This document shows, one piece after another, positions 6,761-15,127 of a DNA stretch of 35,527 nt (the stretch's first letter is position 1; each line of letters opens with the position of its first letter). The notes beneath the pieces were generated by a model that worked only from the letters and a program-made list of their open reading frames with translations, was not told where the DNA came from and did no database searches. The stretch lies in contig DASPOR010000207.1 of assembly GCA_035625915.1 (NCBI GenBank), positions 1-35,527 on the forward strand. The letters run 5' to 3'. This DNA is from Alphaproteobacteria bacterium. GTDB lineage: Bacteria; Pseudomonadota; Alphaproteobacteria; JACZXZ01. The position numbers and the translations under genes were made by a program.

Positions 6761-9700
6761 GTGAGCGATCTCGCACTGGCGCACGGACTGTCGTTTGCGG
6801 AGCTTTATACGCGAGAGGGGTGCCTTCGCCTCGATTCGCTTTTTTGCGCCCGGCTCAAGGAAAATGACCCGGCACTCTTCAATCGCCTCATGGCGGGGCG
6901 GGTCGATCCGGACGCCCTCACGGCCAAGGACGAGGGCGATTTCTGCATCGCACTCGCCCCCCATCTCGAGGATTTCATCGCCGAGCTCTTCGGGATCGAA
7001 ACCGCGCTTGCATCCCTCGAGGCCGAGCACGAGCGCTTGGCGCCGCTTTACACCTGCAAGCGTCTCTTCGTCCAACGCGAGGCGACGCGCGCCCATCCCG
7101 AGGGCGAGGCAATCGGGTTCGACGGCAACGCGTTGCGCGTGGCCCTCAACGCTCAACTTGGCGAAGGCTGGGACGAGCTTGCTTTCGCAAGCCGCGTCAT
7201 GGAATGGCGCGAGGCGGAGTCCGCGAGTGCTGCGGCACTCGAACTCGCGCGCCGTTATGCCTCATGGGCGGTCTTTTCGCATGAAGGCCGGGAGCGTCAT
7301 CGCACAGGTGTCCTCTTCAAGATTCCGAAAAAGCTCGACCCCTATCGCCTCGTTCCCGTCGAGACGGAAAAGGTCGACGGGTATGAGGTGATGCGCGCCG
7401 ATCTTCGCCACGCCCGGCGCCGCGAGGGGTTCGATCTCACCGACCCGGGGGCCGATCTCACGCTTGGCCTCGACGATGCGAATTACTGCATCTGGTGCCA
7501 CAGCCAGAACAAGGACTCCTGCTCGAAGGGCCTCAAGGAAAAACAGGGCGGCGGATTTCGGCGAAGCGTCTTCGGGGTCACGCTTGCCGGTTGTCCGCTC
7601 GAGGAAAAGATTTCGGAGATGCACGCGCTCAAGGCATCGGGTCATCCGCTCGGCGCTCTCGCCGTCATATGCGTCGACAATCCGCTCTGTGCGGCCACGG
7701 GCCACCGCGTGTGCAACGATTGCATGAAGGCGTGCGTCTATCAGAAACAGGATCCCGTGAACATTCCGCGCAGCGAGAGCCGGATCCTGAAGGACGTGAT
7801 CGATCTTCCGTGGGGCCTCGAGATCTATGGCCTGCTCGGCCGATGGAATCCGCTCGACCTGCGCCGGCCCGTACCGAGAGCAGCAACGGGCAAGAAGGTG
7901 CTCGTCGTCGGCCTCGGCCCCGCGGGGTTCAATCTTGCCCATCATCTTCTGAATGAGGGCCATACGGTCGTCGGCGTCGATGGTCTCAAGATCGAACCGC
8001 TCGAACCATCGCTCACCGGGGTGGCACCTGGCGGAATGCGTGCTACCTTCGCGCCCGTCAAGTCTTTCGCGGCCCTACACGAGCGGCTCGACGAACGCAT
8101 CATGGCCGGTTTCGGCGGGCTCTCCGAATACGGCATCACCGTGCGCTGGGACAAAAACTACTTGAAGGCGATCCGACTCCTCCTCGAGCGGCGCGCGACA
8201 TTCCGCATGTTCGGCGCCGTGCGCTTCGGCGGCTCACTCGATGTCGACCGCGCGTGGGCGCTTGGCTTCGATCACATAGCCCTCTGCGTCGGCGCTGGTC
8301 GGCCTACAATCCTCGACGTGCCGAACGGGCTCGCCAGGGGTGTGCGCATCGCGAATGACTTTCTCATGGCGATCCAGCTCGGCGGCGGCGGCAAGAAGGC
8401 GTCGGTCACGGACCTGCAAATCCGCCTGCCCGTGGTGGTGATCGGCGGCGGTTTGACGGCCGGCGACACCGCGACGGAATCGCTTGCCTATTATCCGGTC
8501 CAGGTCGAGAAGTTCCTCTCCCGGTATGAATCGCTCGTGGCCATGCACGGGGAGTCGGCCCTTAGCACGACATGGAGCGAGGAAGAATCCTCGATCGCCC
8601 AAGAATTCATTTCCCACGCGCGTGCGATCCGAGCCGAGCGCGAGGTCGCCGCACGGGAGGGTCGGCCCCCGCGCATTCGCGAGCTGGTCGACGAATGGGG
8701 CGGAGTGACGATTGCCTACCGTCGACGCCTTATCGATTCGCCGAGCTACACGCTCAACCACGAAGAGGTCGAATTCGCCCTTGACGAAGGCGTTCGTTTC
8801 GTCGAATGCGTCGTTCCCGATGCAATCGAGATCGACGAATTCGGCCACGCATGCGCGATTCGGATGAAGCGCATGGCGGCGGGTGCAGACGGCAAGCTCG
8901 CCGAGACGGGGGAAATCGTAAACCTACCGGCGAAAAGCATTCTCGTCGCCGCGGGCACGCAGCCGAATACCGTGCTCGCCCGCGAGGACCCGGCGCACTT
9001 CAAGCTCGATGGCCGCTATTTTCAAGCCTTCGACGAACACGGGAATCAGGTGACACCCGAGCGCGTCTCCAAACCGCAGGAGGCCCATGTGCTCGTCCAT
9101 ATCGACGCGGACGGCCGCGCTATCAGCGCTCACGGCGACCTCCATCCCTCCTTCGCGGGGAATGTCGTCAAGGCGATGGCGGGCGCCAAGCGCGCCTACC
9201 CATTGATCGGCCGGCTGCTCGACAAGCGCCCACCCTCGACGCAATCGGATGAGGCCTTGTTCGCGCAACTTGCCGCAACCCTCGAGGCGCGCGTCGAGAA
9301 GATCGAGCAGTTAAGCGCTCATGTCCGCGAAATCACGTTGCGCGCACCGGCCGCGGCCGAGGCGTGGCGGCCGGGTCAATTCTTCCGTCTTCAGAATTTC
9401 GAGACACTCGCGCGGTCGACCGATGGCACGCGGCTCGCCATGGAGGGGGTGGCGGCGTTGCCGAGCCGCGTCGAGCGCGAGAGTGGCATCGTGCGTCTCG
9501 CACTTCCCGATCAGGGCGGGTCGTCGCGGCTAGCCGCTCTCCTCAGCCCTGGCGAGGCCGTGTCCCTCATGGGTCCGAACGGCACGGCGGTCGATTTGCC
9601 GACGGGAAGTGCAGTGCTCCTCGCGGGCGAAGGCTATGGCGTCGCAGCGCTTATGCCGCTTGCGCGCGCCTGCAAGGAACGCGGAAATCGCCTCCTCGTT

Positions 9701-10255
9701 TTTGCGGGCTACGGTCGTGGCGACGAGCGGTTTTACGAGGCGGAGATCGCGGACCTCGCGGAATGCGTCGTCTGGGTCGTGGGGCGCGGGCCGGCGATAG
9801 CACCCAGCCGACCCCATGACAAAAGCTTCGTGGGCGACATCGCGGCCGCGATCGCAGCCTATGGCACCGGCGCCTTGGGCGATGTGGCGTTACCACTCGG
9901 GACCGTCGCGCGCACGTTCGCCTTCGGGCCGGACGGGCTTATGGCATCGCTCGCCGCGGAAAGGAAGGGTGTGCTTTCGTCCTTGCTTGGCCCCGGCCCG
10001 AGCTTCGTCGCCGGTGTCGCGGCACCGATGCAGTGCATGATGAAAGAGATTTGCGCGCGTTGCCTTCAGCCCGTGCGCGATCCCGTGAGTGGGGAAACGC
10101 GGATCCTCTTTGCGTGCGCCGATCAAAACCTCTCCATCGACGACGTCGACCTGGTCGCACTTCACGAGCGCCTGGGCCAAAATAGTGTGCAGGAGAAACT
10201 GACGCGGCGGTGGATCGAGCATTGCGTGAAAAGCTTGGGCTCGGTTTACGGGTAA
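6761..10255 (+). CDS. Fused Nfn-like oxidoreductase: GltD/NfnL-type FeS-flavin module plus PyrK/NfnS-type module
   Basis: A 1164-residue cytoplasmic redox protein. I chose GTG 6761 because GGAGG lies 5 bases upstream; an in-frame GTG at 6749 has no such site. Residues 1-240 match nothing I recognise. Residues 243-325 hold nine Cys (243, 246, 254, 278, 304, 310, 318, 321, 325). They sit in an order like the two-cluster [4Fe-4S] domain of GltD, NfnL and dihydropyrimidine dehydrogenase, including GCPL and TGHRVCNDCMKACV. A first dinucleotide fold is at 380-390 (VLVVGLGPAGF) and a second at 558-565 (VVVIGGGL). From about 844 comes a ferredoxin-reductase fold (RPGQFFRL; GEGYGVAALMPLARA near 956). 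It ends with a PyrK-like [2Fe-2S] set, C1092, C1098, C1101 and C1119. NAD(P)H-linked electron transfer is well supported; electron bifurcation is inference. No partner gene is adjacent. Confidence 0.85.
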   Translation: MSDLALAHGLSFAELYTREGCLRLDSLFCARLKENDPALFNRLMAGRVDPDALTAKDEGDFCIALAPHLEDFIAELFGIETALASLEAEHERLAPLYTCKRLFVQREATRAHPEGEAIGFDGNALRVALNAQLGEGWDELAFASRVMEWREAESASAAALELARRYASWAVFSHEGRERHRTGVLFKIPKKLDPYRLVPVETEKVDGYEVMRADLRHARRREGFDLTDPGADLTLGLDDANYCIWCHSQNKDSCSKGLKEKQGGGFRRSVFGVTLAGCPLEEKISEMHALKASGHPLGALAVICVDNPLCAATGHRVCNDCMKACVYQKQDPVNIPRSESRILKDVIDLPWGLEIYGLLGRWNPLDLRRPVPRAATGKKVLVVGLGPAGFNLAHHLLNEGHTVVGVDGLKIEPLEPSLTGVAPGGMRATFAPVKSFAALHERLDERIMAGFGGLSEYGITVRWDKNYLKAIRLLLERRATFRMFGAVRFGGSLDVDRAWALGFDHIALCVGAGRPTILDVPNGLARGVRIANDFLMAIQLGGGGKKASVTDLQIRLPVVVIGGGLTAGDTATESLAYYPVQVEKFLSRYESLVAMHGESALSTTWSEEESSIAQEFISHARAIRAEREVAAREGRPPRIRELVDEWGGVTIAYRRRLIDSPSYTLNHEEVEFALDEGVRFVECVVPDAIEIDEFGHACAIRMKRMAAGADGKLAETGEIVNLPAKSILVAAGTQPNTVLAREDPAHFKLDGRYFQAFDEHGNQVTPERVSKPQEAHVLVHIDADGRAISAHGDLHPSFAGNVVKAMAGAKRAYPLIGRLLDKRPPSTQSDEALFAQLAATLEARVEKIEQLSAHVREITLRAPAAAEAWRPGQFFRLQNFETLARSTDGTRLAMEGVAALPSRVERESGIVRLALPDQGGSSRLAALLSPGEAVSLMGPNGTAVDLPTGSAVLLAGEGYGVAALMPLARACKERGNRLLVFAGYGRGDERFYEAEIADLAECVVWVVGRGPAIAPSRPHDKSFVGDIAAAIAAYGTGALGDVALPLGTVARTFAFGPDGLMASLAAERKGVLSSLLGPGPSFVAGVAAPMQCMMKEICARCLQPVRDPVSGETRILFACADQNLSIDDVDLVALHERLGQNSVQEKLTRRWIEHCVKSLGSVYG

Positions 10256-10272
10256 GGCGGCATCCTGGTGCA

Positions 10273-11055
10273 TCAGGCAGGAATGGTCCGTGCCATTACG
10301 CGCGCAGCGATGTCGGTGACGAGCCGGCGGGGTGCGAACCGCACGAGGAATGTGCCCAATTTATTGAACCCGCCCACCACGTGCACCCGCTTTCGCCCGA
10401 GCGCCCCAAGCCCCTCGCGCGCTACGCGCTCCGGTGTCGCCATGCGACCGTAGGCGCTGCCCACCATGCCGGCGCGCGCGAAGAATTGGGTGTCGGTTCC
10501 GCCGGGGCAAAGGGCCAGGACGTCGATTGGGCGCGCGGAAAGCTCGCCGGCGAGCGCCTCCGCGTAAAGAAGGTCGAAGGCCTTGGTTGCGCCATAGGTT
10601 GCGAGGTAGGGCAGCGGCTGGAATGCCGCCGTGCTCGCCGTGATGATCAACCCTGCGCGACGTCCGCTCGCGTTGGCCCGCGCGAGCATCCCGGGAAGGA
10701 GCGCGCGAGTGAGCACCACGACGGCGACGACGTTGACTTCCACCATCTCACGCTCGTCCTCGGGAGGGTTGTCGGCAATCGGACCGAGCCGCCCAAGGCC
10801 GGCATTGTTGACGAAAAGATCGATCGGCAGGTCGCGCGTTGCGGCGATGAACCGCTCGCGGCCTTCGGCCGTCGCAAGATCGGCGGCGACCGTTTCGACC
10901 GAACGACGTCCATTCGCGAGAATCGAACGCAACTCATCGAGGCTCGCCGCATTCCGCCCGCTCAATAACAGCCCCGTCTCGCGCGGCAACAGTCGCGCAA
11001 ACGCCGCACCGATGCCGCTCGTCGCACCCGTGATTGCGGCGAATGAATATCCCAT
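10273..11055 (-). CDS. Short-chain dehydrogenase/reductase (SDR)
   Basis: A 260-residue NAD(P)-dependent oxidoreductase of the classical SDR family. The cofactor motif TGATSGIG is at 9-16 and NNAG at 83-86. The catalytic Ser141, Tyr154 and Lys158 lie in ITASTAAF and YGATKAF. The start at ATG 11053-11055 is preceded by GAGAGGAGCAGG. The closest look is to the DltE/YqjQ-like group of SDRs acting on lipid-like or unknown substrates; specificity is not determinable. It converges on the fused oxidoreductase gene with 17 bases between stops and is divergent from pgk. Confidence 0.88.
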   Translation of the reverse strand: MGYSFAAITGATSGIGAAFARLLPRETGLLLSGRNAASLDELRSILANGRRSVETVAADLATAEGRERFIAATRDLPIDLFVNNAGLGRLGPIADNPPEDEREMVEVNVVAVVVLTRALLPGMLARANASGRRAGLIITASTAAFQPLPYLATYGATKAFDLLYAEALAGELSARPIDVLALCPGGTDTQFFARAGMVGSAYGRMATPERVAREGLGALGRKRVHVVGGFNKLGTFLVRFAPRRLVTDIAARVMARTIPA

Positions 11056-11241
11056 GAGCCTGCTCCTCTCTTGCGCAGCCCTCGCGGGACTGTCCGCAGG
11101 GGGCGAAAATCATTGCTACGCGTACCCGGGGTCCGAGCGAAAGTCGAGCCCTTGCAGCACTTCGCAGGCCCCGCTAAAAAAGTCGCCACGGCAAAGGATT
11201 AGCAAGACCGGGGACGAACAAGATCGGCGAATGGAGTGACG

Positions 11242-12450
11242 ATGGTGGCGTTCCGGACTCTCGACGATTTCGACGTGCGCGGCAAAAGGGTCCTCGTGCG
11301 CGCCGACCTCAATGTCCCGATGAAGGACGGTCAGGTGACGGACGCCACGCGTCTCGAGCGCCTCGCGCCGACCCTTGACGAACTCGCGCAAAAGGGTGCG
11401 CGCGTCATCGTCCTCTCCCATTTCGGTCGTCCCGAGGGCAAGCCCTCGGCGCAATTCTCGCTCGGACCGCTTGCCCCGGCATTGAGCCGCTCGCTCGGTG
11501 GGCGAAACGTGCGTTTCGCCCACGATTGCGTGGGTCCCGAGGCAAAGACCGCCATCGCAAGGCTTCAGCCCGGCGAAGTCGCCCTTCTCGAAAATCTGCG
11601 TTTCGACCCCGGGGAAGAAACGAACGACCGGGCATTCGCCGAGAAGCTCGCGGCACTCGGCGATATCTATGTCGACGACGCGTTTTCCTGCGCCCATCGC
11701 GCACACGCCTCGGTCGAGGCGCTGGCGCGCATTCTGCCGGCGGCCGCGGGACGACTCATGCAGGCGGAACTCGACGCCCTCGACCGCGCCCTCGAACGGC
11801 CCGCACGGCCGCTCGCAGCCCTCGTCGGCGGCGCCAAGGTGTCGAGCAAGCTCGACCTCCTCGGCAACCTCGTGCAAAAGGTCGACGCGCTTATCATCGG
11901 CGGCGCAATGGCGAATACGTTCCTCGCCGCACAGGGTATCGCTGTCGGCAAGTCGCTGTGCGAGCGGGATCTCGTTGGAACCGCGCGCCGGATCCTCGAT
12001 TCCGCGGCGCGCCGTAAGACTTCGATCTTGCTGCCCTTGGACGCCGTCGTCGCCGAAAAACTCGCACCCGGTGCGCGCAGTCGCGTTGTCGATATCGCGA
12101 AGGTGCCCGAGGATGAGATGATTCTCGATATCGGGCCCGAGACGGCTGAGGCGCTTGAAAAGCAGCTTGAAGGCTTTCGCACGCTGGTCTGGAACGGCCC
12201 CCTCGGTGCGTTCGAGGTGCCGCCATTCGATGCCGCGACAAATCGCGTCGCACGCGGGGCGGCGGCACTGACCAGGTCGGGCGAACTTCTTACGGTCGCG
12301 GGTGGCGGGGATACGGCCGCCGCCCTCGCCCATGCCGGCGTGATCGATGACTTCAGCTACGTCTCGACCGCCGGAGGTGCTTTTCTCGAATGGCTCGAGG
12401 GCAAAAAACTCCCGGGCGTCGCAGCACTCGAGGCCGCAATTCGGCGCTAG
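11242..12450 (+). CDS. pgk: Phosphoglycerate kinase
   Basis: A 402-residue monomeric glycolytic/gluconeogenic enzyme transferring phosphate between 1,3-bisphosphoglycerate and ADP. Signature segments are RADLNVPM (substrate-binding Asp/Asn), SHFGRPEG, FSCAHRAHAS, GGAKVSSKLDLL in the hinge and nucleotide region, WNGPLGAFE, and the C-terminal GGGDTAAAL loop. I chose ATG 11242 because GGAG (11233-11236) lies 5 bases upstream; an in-frame GTG at 11236 would add two residues without a good site. It stands apart from gap and fba, which are often nearby in alphaproteobacteria. Its TAG stop shares the tetranucleotide CTAG with the stop of the convergent DUF2336 gene. Confidence 0.96.
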   Translation: MVAFRTLDDFDVRGKRVLVRADLNVPMKDGQVTDATRLERLAPTLDELAQKGARVIVLSHFGRPEGKPSAQFSLGPLAPALSRSLGGRNVRFAHDCVGPEAKTAIARLQPGEVALLENLRFDPGEETNDRAFAEKLAALGDIYVDDAFSCAHRAHASVEALARILPAAAGRLMQAELDALDRALERPARPLAALVGGAKVSSKLDLLGNLVQKVDALIIGGAMANTFLAAQGIAVGKSLCERDLVGTARRILDSAARRKTSILLPLDAVVAEKLAPGARSRVVDIAKVPEDEMILDIGPETAEALEKQLEGFRTLVWNGPLGAFEVPPFDAATNRVARGAAALTRSGELLTVAGGGDTAAALAHAGVIDDFSYVSTAGGAFLEWLEGKKLPGVAALEAAIRR

Positions 12451-13607
12451 TGTGTCGATGCGGTGCGGCGGAGCGGTGTGTCCAGCCGCCTGATCGCGTC
12501 GAGATAAGCCGGATCGCGCTGCCAGCGGTGGACCATGTTCTTGGCGGCCGTGAAGTCGAGACGGTCGTAAAACTCGAGGACGTCCTTGAGTTCGGTGGGT
12601 GCGACGACCTGCTCGCCGGGCCGCGCCTTGCGGCTCAGCAGGAAGATCGTTGCGAAGATCGGCTTTTCGATATTGACGGCACGGCACGCGATCGCAAGCG
12701 CCTCTCCACCCGGCTCGAACATGAAGCGCCGCACCAGCGTCTCCCTGAGACCGGCGACCTTGGCGAGGAGTGCTTCGAAGAGAGGAATTTCGCCTTCGCG
12801 CAGCACCCTTACGAGGAATTGCGGCGTTACGACCTTCGCCTTGTAAAGCGCTTCGGCAAGCTCGGTCGGCCTGCGGCGATTGACGACCGCATGGCCGTTG
12901 ACGCCGAGGAAGGATCGAATCGCACCCTCGAGGGATTCGTCGAGCTCCGTGGCGTCGATCGAGAACTTCGCGAGGATATGTTTGCGGAGTGCGGCCGACA
13001 CCCACCAGTACATTCGCTTGGCGATCTCGGGCGGCAGGTCGGTCCTGTTCAATAACGGGTTCTGATAACGATCGACGCGCTTCGATTCCTCGACGAGATA
13101 ATCAAGCGCCGCCTTGGAGATCTGCGCATTCGGATTCTCGAGAAGCGACGAGATAACGTCCACGTTCGTGGTTTCAATCAGCGCCTCGGACACCGGCTCG
13201 CTGACCGATCTGCGGATCGTGATGGCGAGTTGGTGTTCGAGCGTGCGATGGCGGATGATTTCGATGAGTTCGGGGTCGCGTAGTACGTCGCTGCGCACGA
13301 GAATCGGGTGCGCCACCTCGATCCGGTCGTTGGCGAGTTCGACGACAAGTTCGCGCGGTGCGGCGGATTGATCGGCAAGGCGATTGGCGAGCGTGCACCG
13401 AATCGACATTTCAACGTCGTGGATGAGCTGGCGCAGGATATCGGTCATGAGCGCGCGCTCGCGCTCGGTCGACACTTTCGTCTCGTCGAAAAAGAGGTCG
13501 CTTACCGTTTCGGCGAGTAGCGTCCTTGCCGCGACCGATTTATCGCGCGCCAAGTCGAGCAGCTCTTCGAAGGTCGCCTGTCTCGCACCCCTCAAGGTCG
13601 CACCCAT
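12447..13607 (-). CDS. DUF2336 domain-containing protein
   Basis: A 386-residue, nearly all-helical, HEAT-like protein of the DUF2336/COG5330 family, found mainly in alphaproteobacteria and of unknown function. Recognisable segments are EELLDLARDKS near the start, LTEV-type repeats such as LANRLADQSAAPRELVVELAND, and the central RHRTLEHQLAITIRRSVSEPVSEALI. No enzyme motif, signal peptide or membrane segment is seen. The start at ATG 13605-13607 has only a weak ribosome binding site. A CtrA-like site lies 54-73 bases upstream, so cell-cycle or motility-linked expression is a reasonable guess. It overlaps pgk by 4 bases at the 3' ends. Confidence 0.85.
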   Translation of the reverse strand: MGATLRGARQATFEELLDLARDKSVAARTLLAETVSDLFFDETKVSTERERALMTDILRQLIHDVEMSIRCTLANRLADQSAAPRELVVELANDRIEVAHPILVRSDVLRDPELIEIIRHRTLEHQLAITIRRSVSEPVSEALIETTNVDVISSLLENPNAQISKAALDYLVEESKRVDRYQNPLLNRTDLPPEIAKRMYWWVSAALRKHILAKFSIDATELDESLEGAIRSFLGVNGHAVVNRRRPTELAEALYKAKVVTPQFLVRVLREGEIPLFEALLAKVAGLRETLVRRFMFEPGGEALAIACRAVNIEKPIFATIFLLSRKARPGEQVVAPTELKDVLEFYDRLDFTAAKNMVHRWQRDPAYLDAIRRLDTPLRRTASTH

Positions 13608-13661
13608 TTCGATGGCCCATCGGCCACGGTCCGTAAAGTTTTCGAAGAATCCGATGAAAAC

Positions 13662-13680
13662 GGTTAAGAAACGCTTAGGT
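13662..13680 (-). promoter_or_regulatory. Candidate CtrA binding site upstream of the DUF2336 gene
   Basis: Read on the minus strand this is CTAA-GCGTTTC-TTAACC, against the CtrA consensus TTAA-N7-TTAAC. The second half-site is perfect and the first has one change. Spacing to the ATG (about 54 bases) leaves room for a transcription start and a short leader. Confidence 0.5.
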
Positions 13681-13769
13681 TGAGACCCTTTTGCTCAATT
13701 CCTCGCGGCACGGGCTGCCGCAGCGGCACTTCGCTCACCCGAGTGTGATCGGCACTTTGTTCCTGGGCT

Positions 13770-13778
13770 TGGTATAAT
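13770..13778 (+). promoter_or_regulatory. Candidate extended -10 promoter
   Basis: TGGTATAAT is a perfect extended -10 element (TGnTATAAT), 50 bases upstream of the sorbosone-dehydrogenase-like gene. No good TTGACA-like -35 is present at 16-18 bases, as is usual for extended -10 promoters. Confidence 0.45.
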
Positions 13779-13828
13779 GTGTTGTGAATCAAGGTTGAAT
13801 TGCTGCAAGGCTTGAGGGCAGGGAAACG

Positions 13829-15064
13829 ATGACGATGCAAGGGTGGCCCATCGCGGTGGTCGGGCTCTTGACGGTGGCGTTTGGCGGTATGAGTGCTGCG
13901 TTCGCGATGGAGCGAGTAGGGCAGCATTACGATGTCTCGCCCGACAACCTGCCGGCACCCTATGCGACCCCCGCTGTCAGCAATCCGCCGCGAATCGTGC
14001 GCCGTGCTGAGGACCAAATCCCCCAGGTGCCGCAGGGGTTCGAGGCGAATGCCTTCGCGACGGGATTGAGCAACGCGCGCTGGCTCGCGGTTGCGAACAA
14101 CGGCGATGTTTTCCTCGCGGAACCCCGCGTCGGTAAGATCACCTTGCTCCGCGATGAAACGGGTGCCGGGCATGCAACGCTCGTCACTACATTCGCGAGC
14201 GGTTTCGACGAGCCGCATGGCATGGCGTTCCACGACGGCTACCTTTATGTCGCCGACGTGAGCCGCGTCTGGCGCATCCCCTACCGAGACGGCCAAACCA
14301 AGGCCGAAGCATCGCCCGAACCCGTCACGGCGGAAGGCTCGTTCGGTTCCGCCTCGGGCCATTGGACGCGGAATATCGTTTTCGGCCCGGACGGGAGTCA
14401 TTTCTACGTGTCGGTCGGCTCGTTCTCCAATATCGGCGAGGACCCTGAGCCTCGAGCGACAATCCAGGAGTTCGATACGAGCGGGAAAGGCCAACGTACA
14501 TTCGCCTCGGGCCTCCGCAATCCCGTCGGAATCGCCTTTTATCCGGGAACGAATGAACTTTTCGCGGTCGTGAACGAACGTGACGGCATGGGCGACGAAC
14601 TGCCTGGCGATTTTCTCACCCATGTCGTACGCGACGGGTTTTACGGCTGGCCTTATGCCTATATCGGCCCTCACCCTCAACCCGGCTATGGCGAAAAGCG
14701 GCCCGATCTCGTCAAGCGGGCGATCGTGCCCGATCTTCTGTTTCGGACCCATTCAGCGCCCTTGGGGCTCGTGTTCTACACCGGCAATCAGTTCCCCGAG
14801 ACATATCGGGGAGACGCCTTCGTCGCCCTCCACGGTTCATGGAACGCCGCCAATCCGCGCGGCTACATGGTCGTGCGAGTCCCATTCAAGGAGGGCCGAC
14901 CGGTCGGCGGCTATGAGAGTTTCGTGACCGGTTTCTGGATTTCGGGGACCGACCGGGCCGAGGTTTGGGGTCGTCCGGTCGGACTGGCGCTTGCAAAGGA
15001 CGGCAGCCTTCTGATCGCCGATGACGTCAGTCAATCCATTTGGCGCGTGAGCCACCGTCATTGA
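13829..15064 (+). CDS. Secreted PQQ-type sugar dehydrogenase, sorbosone dehydrogenase-like
   Basis: A 411-residue six-bladed beta-propeller protein of the soluble glucose/sorbosone dehydrogenase family (COG2133). A signal peptide ends about residue 26 (MSAAFA), so it is periplasmic. Blade motifs include FATGLSNARWLAVANNGDVF, DEPHGMAFHDGYLYVAD, FASGLRNPVGIAFYPGTNEL and FVALHGSWNAANPRGY, with the C-terminal RPVGLALAKDGSLLIADD. These are the usual propeller segments of sorbosone dehydrogenase-like proteins, which oxidise aldoses or aldehydes with PQQ. I cannot confirm cofactor binding or substrate. No pqq genes are nearby. ATG 13829 follows GGCAGGG. It is monocistronic, with an extended -10 element upstream. 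Confidence 0.85.
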   Translation: MTMQGWPIAVVGLLTVAFGGMSAAFAMERVGQHYDVSPDNLPAPYATPAVSNPPRIVRRAEDQIPQVPQGFEANAFATGLSNARWLAVANNGDVFLAEPRVGKITLLRDETGAGHATLVTTFASGFDEPHGMAFHDGYLYVADVSRVWRIPYRDGQTKAEASPEPVTAEGSFGSASGHWTRNIVFGPDGSHFYVSVGSFSNIGEDPEPRATIQEFDTSGKGQRTFASGLRNPVGIAFYPGTNELFAVVNERDGMGDELPGDFLTHVVRDGFYGWPYAYIGPHPQPGYGEKRPDLVKRAIVPDLLFRTHSAPLGLVFYTGNQFPETYRGDAFVALHGSWNAANPRGYMVVRVPFKEGRPVGGYESFVTGFWISGTDRAEVWGRPVGLALAKDGSLLIADDVSQSIWRVSHRH

Positions 15065-15086
15065 GACCGCGGCGACGACGCGGCTT

Positions 15087-15102
15087 TTAATGGGTTCTTA
15101 AC
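15087..15102 (+). promoter_or_regulatory. Candidate CtrA binding site (perfect TTAA-N7-TTAAC)
   Basis: TTAA (15087-15090), a 7-base spacer and TTAAC (15098-15102) match the full CtrA consensus. It lies 26 bases before the ATG of a small ORF and after the stop of the secreted dehydrogenase gene. Confidence 0.6.
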
Positions 15103-15127
15103 GCGCTGGCGGCAATCTGCGGCCCGC

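Noticed and set aside
11116..13005. 629-codon minus-strand open frame across pgk
   Set aside because: It covers pgk in antisense and the end of the DUF2336 gene in another frame; the translation is Arg/Gly/Ala-rich with no domain.
13770..13778. Classical -35/-10 promoter for the sorbosone-dehydrogenase-like gene
   Set aside because: There is no TTGACA-like hexamer at 16-18 bases from TATAAT, so I report only an extended -10 element.
15103..15120. Possible sigma-54 promoter (TGGCGGCAATCTGC)
   Set aside because: The spacing between the GG and GC elements is one base short and the -24 element is poor; the adjacent CtrA-like site explains the region better.
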